64,000 bases of DNA from Hankyongella sp964404985 (GTDB lineage Bacteria > Pseudomonadota > Alphaproteobacteria > Sphingomonadales > Sphingomonadaceae): assembly GCA_964404985.1 (NCBI GenBank), contig CAYOMD010000001.1, positions 270,835 to 334,834 on the forward strand, written 5' to 3'. The stretch's first letter is position 1. Each line of letters begins with the position of its first letter. The position numbers were made by a program, and so were the translations under genes. Shown one piece after another: positions 60,391-64,000 of this stretch. Under the pieces are notes generated by a model, which was given only the letters and a program-made list of their open reading frames with translations, was not told the DNA's origin and did not search any database.

Positions 60391-61259
60391 AGCGTTCTGG
60401 CCGCAAAGGTATCGCAGGCGTTCGGGGTTCCGTCCCGATAGCCAGCCATGAACCAGCGCTGGCGCTGCTCGGCGGACCCATGGGTAAAGGCGTCCGGCAC
60501 CACACGACCGGTCGCCTGCTTCTGCAAGGTGTCGTCGCCGACAGCGGCCGCCGCGCCCATGGCTTCCTGTACGTCGCCGGCTTCCAGCAGGTTGCGGCCC
60601 TGCGCATGGTGCGCCCAGACCCCGGCGTAGCAATCCGCCTGCAGTTCCATGCGGACCTGCAAGGCATTGGCCTCGCGCTCGTCTGCGCGCTGTTGCGCCT
60701 GCCGGACCTGGCTGGCGATACCGCTGATGGTCTGCACATGGTGGCCGACTTCGTGGGCAATCACATAGGCGGCAGCGAAATCGCCCGGAGCACTATAGCG
60801 TCTTTGCAGCTCATCCAGGAAGGTCAGGTCCAGGTAGACCTTGCGGTCGCCGGGGCAATAGAACGGCCCGGCTGACGCTGCACCCTGGCCGCAGGCGGTC
60901 GGGGTCGCCGCGCGGTACAGCACGAGCGTCGCCGGCGCATAGCCTGGCATGATCTGGCCCCAGGTGTCCTCGGTATCGCCCAGCACGCGCGACACGAACT
61001 CCACCTGCGGCTGCTCGGCCTGCGCGTCGACGGGCGCTGCTGTCTGTTCCTGGGGGGCGCCGCCCTCGAGCCCGCCTTGAAGGCCACCCAGCACCTGCAA
61101 CGGATTGATCCCGAGCAGCAAAGAGATACCGACAATCAGCACCAGCCCCAGCAGGCCGCCCTTGCCGCCGGTCGGCAGCGGCAGGCCTGCCATGCGCCTG
61201 CCGGGTTGCCCCCGCCGGTCTTCGATATTTCCGCTCTGCCGGGCGTTTCGCCATTTCAT
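60387..61259 (-). CDS. YpfJ-type neutral zinc metallopeptidase
   Basis: 290 aa. A charged cytoplasmic start, one membrane helix (GLLGLVLIVGISLLLGINPL), and a periplasmic domain with the zinc motif HEVGHH in AAYVIAHEVGHHVQTI and a downstream Glu in ADEREANALQVRMELQADCYAGVWAHHA. FYCPGDRKVYLDLTF, DAFTHGSAEQRQRWFMAGYRDG and four Cys complete the family (PF04228 as I recall). GGGGAG precedes the ATG. Function not known in detail; a role in envelope protein turnover is inferred. Three bases separate it from the DUF2721 gene upstream, so they are one operon. Confidence 0.92.
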   Translation of the reverse strand: MKWRNARQSGNIEDRRGQPGRRMAGLPLPTGGKGGLLGLVLIVGISLLLGINPLQVLGGLQGGLEGGAPQEQTAAPVDAQAEQPQVEFVSRVLGDTEDTWGQIMPGYAPATLVLYRAATPTACGQGAASAGPFYCPGDRKVYLDLTFLDELQRRYSAPGDFAAAYVIAHEVGHHVQTISGIASQVRQAQQRADEREANALQVRMELQADCYAGVWAHHAQGRNLLEAGDVQEAMGAAAAVGDDTLQKQATGRVVPDAFTHGSAEQRQRWFMAGYRDGTPNACDTFAARTL

Positions 61260-61262
61260 CGC

Positions 61263-61784
61263 TCAGTCTCCCCGAGGCGGATGCGTAGCATGATCGGCGG
61301 CCCCCTGCGAGTGCGCGACCACGAGCAATTCGCGATGCACACGCACGGAGCGGGTGGCGATGTAAATCTCGATAAGGAAGAGAATGAGCCCGAGGGCAAG
61401 CAGAACCATGACCAGAATGAAGGCGAATGCCACCAGTCGCCCCAGGTCATTGTCGGTGAGGCCGGAGAGAAACAGCAACGCCACCAGCACACAGACGAAA
61501 AAGGCTGATGCGGTGCCGAGGCTGATTGCGCTGTGCGCCAGGGTCATGCGGCGGCTCAGCACCTGCAATTCCTCTCGCAGATCCTCCGGCAGATGGCCGT
61601 GATAGACCACCGCGCGCTCCTCCAGGATGCGGGCGCGGTCGATCACCCGGCCGAGCCGCACGCTCATGACGTTGAGCATCGAGCCGATCCCTGCGAGCAG
61701 AAACACGGGTGTAATCGCCAGCTGAATGATGTGCGCAATATCTGTTGCGGATTGATAGATGTTCGGGGTCTCAAATAGCTGCAT
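61263..61784 (-). CDS. DUF2721 family membrane protein
   Basis: 173 aa with three hydrophobic segments (near residues 18-38, 90-112 and 118-143). Conserved-looking stretches: AHIIQLAITPVFLLAGIGSMLNVMSVRLGRVIDRARILEER (in two parts), LSRRMTLAHSAISLGTASAF and FLIEIYIATRSVRVHRE, which match the small DUF2721 family. Function unknown. First gene of a two-gene leftward operon with the metallopeptidase. The 205-base gap to the chemoreceptor on the other side is AT-rich and probably holds both promoters. Confidence 0.82.
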   Translation of the reverse strand: MQLFETPNIYQSATDIAHIIQLAITPVFLLAGIGSMLNVMSVRLGRVIDRARILEERAVVYHGHLPEDLREELQVLSRRMTLAHSAISLGTASAFFVCVLVALLFLSGLTDNDLGRLVAFAFILVMVLLALGLILFLIEIYIATRSVRVHRELLVVAHSQGAADHATHPPRGD

Positions 61785-61989
61785 CGTACCCGCCGAGCCT
61801 GCCGTCGCGAAAGAAAACTAATAAATACAATAGCATATTATCTGCTCATGCTTGCGCGCAGTGCGTGATTACAAAAAAAATGCGCGATTAACATTATTTT
61901 ATGCTGGCGGCATTAAGCCCTGTCTTCGGGTTCGCTGCCGCGTGATGTTCTGGTGGGCGACAATGTGCTCCTTATCCTTGAGGAACCCC

Positions 61990-63747
61990 ATGAACATCCG
62001 CAAGCAAATACTCATTGCGTCCACTGTCCTGATGCTCGCGTTCTGCGTTCTCGGGGTGACTGGTTTGAGCCTGATCAACGCCATGTCTCGCGCACAGGCG
62101 CGCACACAGACGATCACATCGGCGCTCCGCAACCATGTCGAGGGCGACATGATGCACGATGCGCTTCGAAGCGGCGTCTACGCCAGCCTGTTCGCTTCGG
62201 AACAGGGTGATGCGAAAAAACTCTCTGTAGTCCAGGCCGAATTGAAGGATCATGTCGCCTGGTTCCGCCGGCTGATCGCCGAGAACCGCAAGCTACCGCT
62301 TTCCGCCAATGTACGCTCCAGCCTCGCTGAGGTCGATAAGCCGCTCGCAGAATATATTAAGGCTGCAGAAGCGCTGGTGGCGACTGTCGGGCGTGACCGG
62401 GATGCCGCTATCAGCCAGCTTGATGCGTTCGATGACGCTTTCGGCAAGCTGGAAATTGCAATGGAGGAGGTGAGCAGTCAGATTGAAAACGCCGCCATTG
62501 CTGAAACCGACTATGCCAATAGCCTGGCGAACAGCGCAATTTACCAGCTTGCAGTGTTTGCAGTCTGCGGATCTTTAGCAGTCATCGCGGTCACATGGTT
62601 CCTGCTGGTACGGGTTGTGGCACCTATTGCCCGGATTTCAGCCGGCCTGCGGACTGAGGGTCACGGCGACGAAAGTGCCGATATCACCCGCCGTGACGAG
62701 CTGGGCGATCTGGCGCGCGGGCTGGCTGCATTCCGCGAGGCTAATGCGGCCGTTGCGGCGGCTGAAGAGCTGGCTTTGCTGCGCGAGAGCGAGGCTGAGC
62801 TTCGCGACAGGCAGATACAGCAAGCAGCCGAACAGGCACGGCGGGAGCAGGAATCTGCAGCCGAGCGGGAGTATGAGCGTGCTGTTGCGGAGTCGCACAG
62901 GCGCGATCAGCTGACCGCAATGGCCAATAACCTGGAACAGACGATCGGCAATATTGCAACCGTTCTCGGTCATTCCGTTGCCCAGCTCGGGTCGTCGGCT
63001 TCGGCCTTGGCAACGGCAACTGACGTGGTGCAGCAGGAAATCGGTCAGGCGTCGTCGGCAACAGAGCAGGCAGTCGCCAATGCCCGCATGGTTGCGGTGG
63101 CAACCAGTGAGATGAACACCTTGATCCGCACCATGGCGGAGCGTTCCTCTCGCACTTCAGCCGAATCGCAGCGCGCAGTCTCGCAGGTTGGCGCTGCCGA
63201 GCGAGCGGTTGCTGAACTTGAAACCGCAGCCCAGAAGATCGGAACGGTGGTCGGGCTAATTCAGACCATTGCCAGCCAAACCAATCTTCTGGCGCTCAAC
63301 GCGACCATTGAAGCCGCTCGCGCCGGCGAGGCAGGTCGTGGCTTTGCCGTGGTCGCTCATGAGGTCAAGACACTGTCGAGCCAGACCAGCACCGCAACCA
63401 GTGAGATTTCGGCGCATATCGGGTCGATCCAGGCGCTGGTAGGGGATGTGAGCCAGGTGATCGCCGCCATGGCAACCGCGGTAGGAACAGCTGACGAGGT
63501 CAATGCATCCATCATTGAAGTGATGGCGCGGCAAACCAGCGTGACCGACGATATTAATCGCAACATTCAGCAGTTGATGGCCGGTAGCGATATGCTCTCC
63601 GGTACCATCCGTGCGGTCAAGGTACAGGCGGTGGAGACGGATGAAGTTGCAGGGGCCGTCCGCAGTGAAACTGAGATGCTGCGCAGCCAGTCCGATGCAC
63701 TCACCAACGCAGTGCAGGAATTGGTGCACTGGGTGCGTGCAGCATGA
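61990..63747 (+). CDS. Methyl-accepting chemotaxis protein with periplasmic helical sensor
   Basis: 585 aa. First membrane helix at residues 7-30 (ILIASTVLMLAFCVLGVTGLSLI), a helical ligand domain of about 150 residues, second helix near 180-203 (LAVFAVCGSLAVIAVTWFLLV), a HAMP domain (PIARISAGLRTEG, DELGDLARGLAAFREAN), a long coiled coil, and the signalling tip ASQTNLLALNATIEAARAGE. GAGGA precedes the ATG at 61990; the frame opens earlier at 61852 without similarity. Its stop overlaps the next small gene. Ligand unknown. Confidence 0.92.
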   Translation: MNIRKQILIASTVLMLAFCVLGVTGLSLINAMSRAQARTQTITSALRNHVEGDMMHDALRSGVYASLFASEQGDAKKLSVVQAELKDHVAWFRRLIAENRKLPLSANVRSSLAEVDKPLAEYIKAAEALVATVGRDRDAAISQLDAFDDAFGKLEIAMEEVSSQIENAAIAETDYANSLANSAIYQLAVFAVCGSLAVIAVTWFLLVRVVAPIARISAGLRTEGHGDESADITRRDELGDLARGLAAFREANAAVAAAEELALLRESEAELRDRQIQQAAEQARREQESAAEREYERAVAESHRRDQLTAMANNLEQTIGNIATVLGHSVAQLGSSASALATATDVVQQEIGQASSATEQAVANARMVAVATSEMNTLIRTMAERSSRTSAESQRAVSQVGAAERAVAELETAAQKIGTVVGLIQTIASQTNLLALNATIEAARAGEAGRGFAVVAHEVKTLSSQTSTATSEISAHIGSIQALVGDVSQVIAAMATAVGTADEVNASIIEVMARQTSVTDDINRNIQQLMAGSDMLSGTIRAVKVQAVETDEVAGAVRSETEMLRSQSDALTNAVQELVHWVRAA

Positions 63748-63962
63748 GTTTGCGGTGGGCCATCCGATCCGCCATACTACTCGTGATGTTCCCGAGTGTG
63801 GTGGAGGCGCATGAGACACTGGCACCCGCTGCTGAAGACCGAACCCGCCCGGAAACAATTATCCTGACGCCACGGCCTCTGTCCAAGCCCGCGGCAGAGT
63901 TGTTAGAGGCAGTACAAACAACCACCCACACCGGGCGAATTGAAAGGGAATTATATAGATGA
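63744..63962 (+). CDS. Small exported protein of unknown function
   Basis: 72 aa: a signal peptide (IRSAILLVMFPSVVEA) and a short charged remainder (ETLAPAAEDRTRPETIIL). The ATG overlaps the chemoreceptor stop (ATGA), and its stop overlaps another start, so it is inside a coupled run. I recognise no family. Confidence 0.55.
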   Translation: MSLRWAIRSAILLVMFPSVVEAHETLAPAAEDRTRPETIILTPRPLSKPAAELLEAVQTTTHTGRIERELYR

Positions 63963-64000
63963 CTTACTATCATCTTGATCCTCTTTCGGCGGTTTCGGCT
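63959..64000 (+). CDS. Start of a gene that runs out of the window
   Basis: An ATG at 63959 overlapping the previous stop opens a frame (MTYYHLDPLSAVSA) that is still open at the last base. Too short to identify. The overlap pattern suggests it is the next gene of the chemoreceptor operon. Confidence 0.4.
   Translation, partial: MTYYHLDPLSAVSA

Overview
The window is GC-rich chromosomal DNA from an alphaproteobacterium. The support for that is a CpdR-type response regulator beside an N-formylglutamate amidohydrolase, a PhaR repressor divergent from a PHA synthase, the block ftsE-ftsX-ydcF-plsC-DUF2125 facing tyrA-hisC and metX-metW, an MlaE permease fused to a STAS domain, and a large TonB-dependent receptor. 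I cannot fix the order or genus from sequence alone. No phage, insertion sequence with a transposase, CRISPR array or replication origin was seen. Nearly all of the window is coding.

Layout. 1-9.3 kb: the 3' end of valS, an N-formylglutamate amidohydrolase, a DUF218 protein, a WecA/MraY-like phosphoglycosyltransferase in an AT-rich pocket, tRNA-Gln, three TadE/TadG-like genes, mlaA and a chorismate mutase. 9.3-22 kb: a MITE-like repeat, polyprenyl diphosphate synthase, hrpB, an ECF sigma-ferritin-like-cytochrome c operon with its own candidate promoter and a strong terminator, uvrB, a chemoreceptor, an M20 amidohydrolase and a receiver protein. 22-34.7 kb: the coupled ftsEX-ydcF-plsC-DUF2125 operon, tyrA/hisC, metX/metW, a PLP dehydratase, phaA, phaC and phaR. 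34.8-42.8 kb: an Mla-type lipid transport operon, a HAD phosphatase, a PlcP-like phosphatase with a lipid glycosyltransferase, and cpdR. 57.3-64 kb: putA, a zinc metallopeptidase, a DUF2721 protein and a second chemoreceptor.

The most interesting part is about 43.0-57.2 kb, which reads as one catabolic locus for sulfoquinovosyl glycerol, the head group of the plant and algal sulfolipid. A GH31 enzyme carries the K-E-R-W-Y substrate set of sulfoquinovosidases. It is translationally coupled to a LacI regulator, an aldo/keto reductase and an SsuD-like flavin monooxygenase, which are the enzymes of the oxidative sulfo-SMO pathway (sulfoquinovose to 6-oxoglucose plus sulfite, then glucose). Around them lie a TonB-dependent receptor and a hexuronate-type MFS transporter in place of an ABC importer, a YeiH-type exporter that could remove sulfite, an NADPH-dependent FMN reductase that could supply FMNH2, and glpK and glpD to use the released glycerol. 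Three similar 19-bp sites, the best of them a palindrome over a candidate promoter, suggest common control by the LacI protein.

Three kinds of repeat were seen: two inverted full copies of a roughly 220-bp MITE-like element, and two shorter elements that share end sequences but carry different hairpins.
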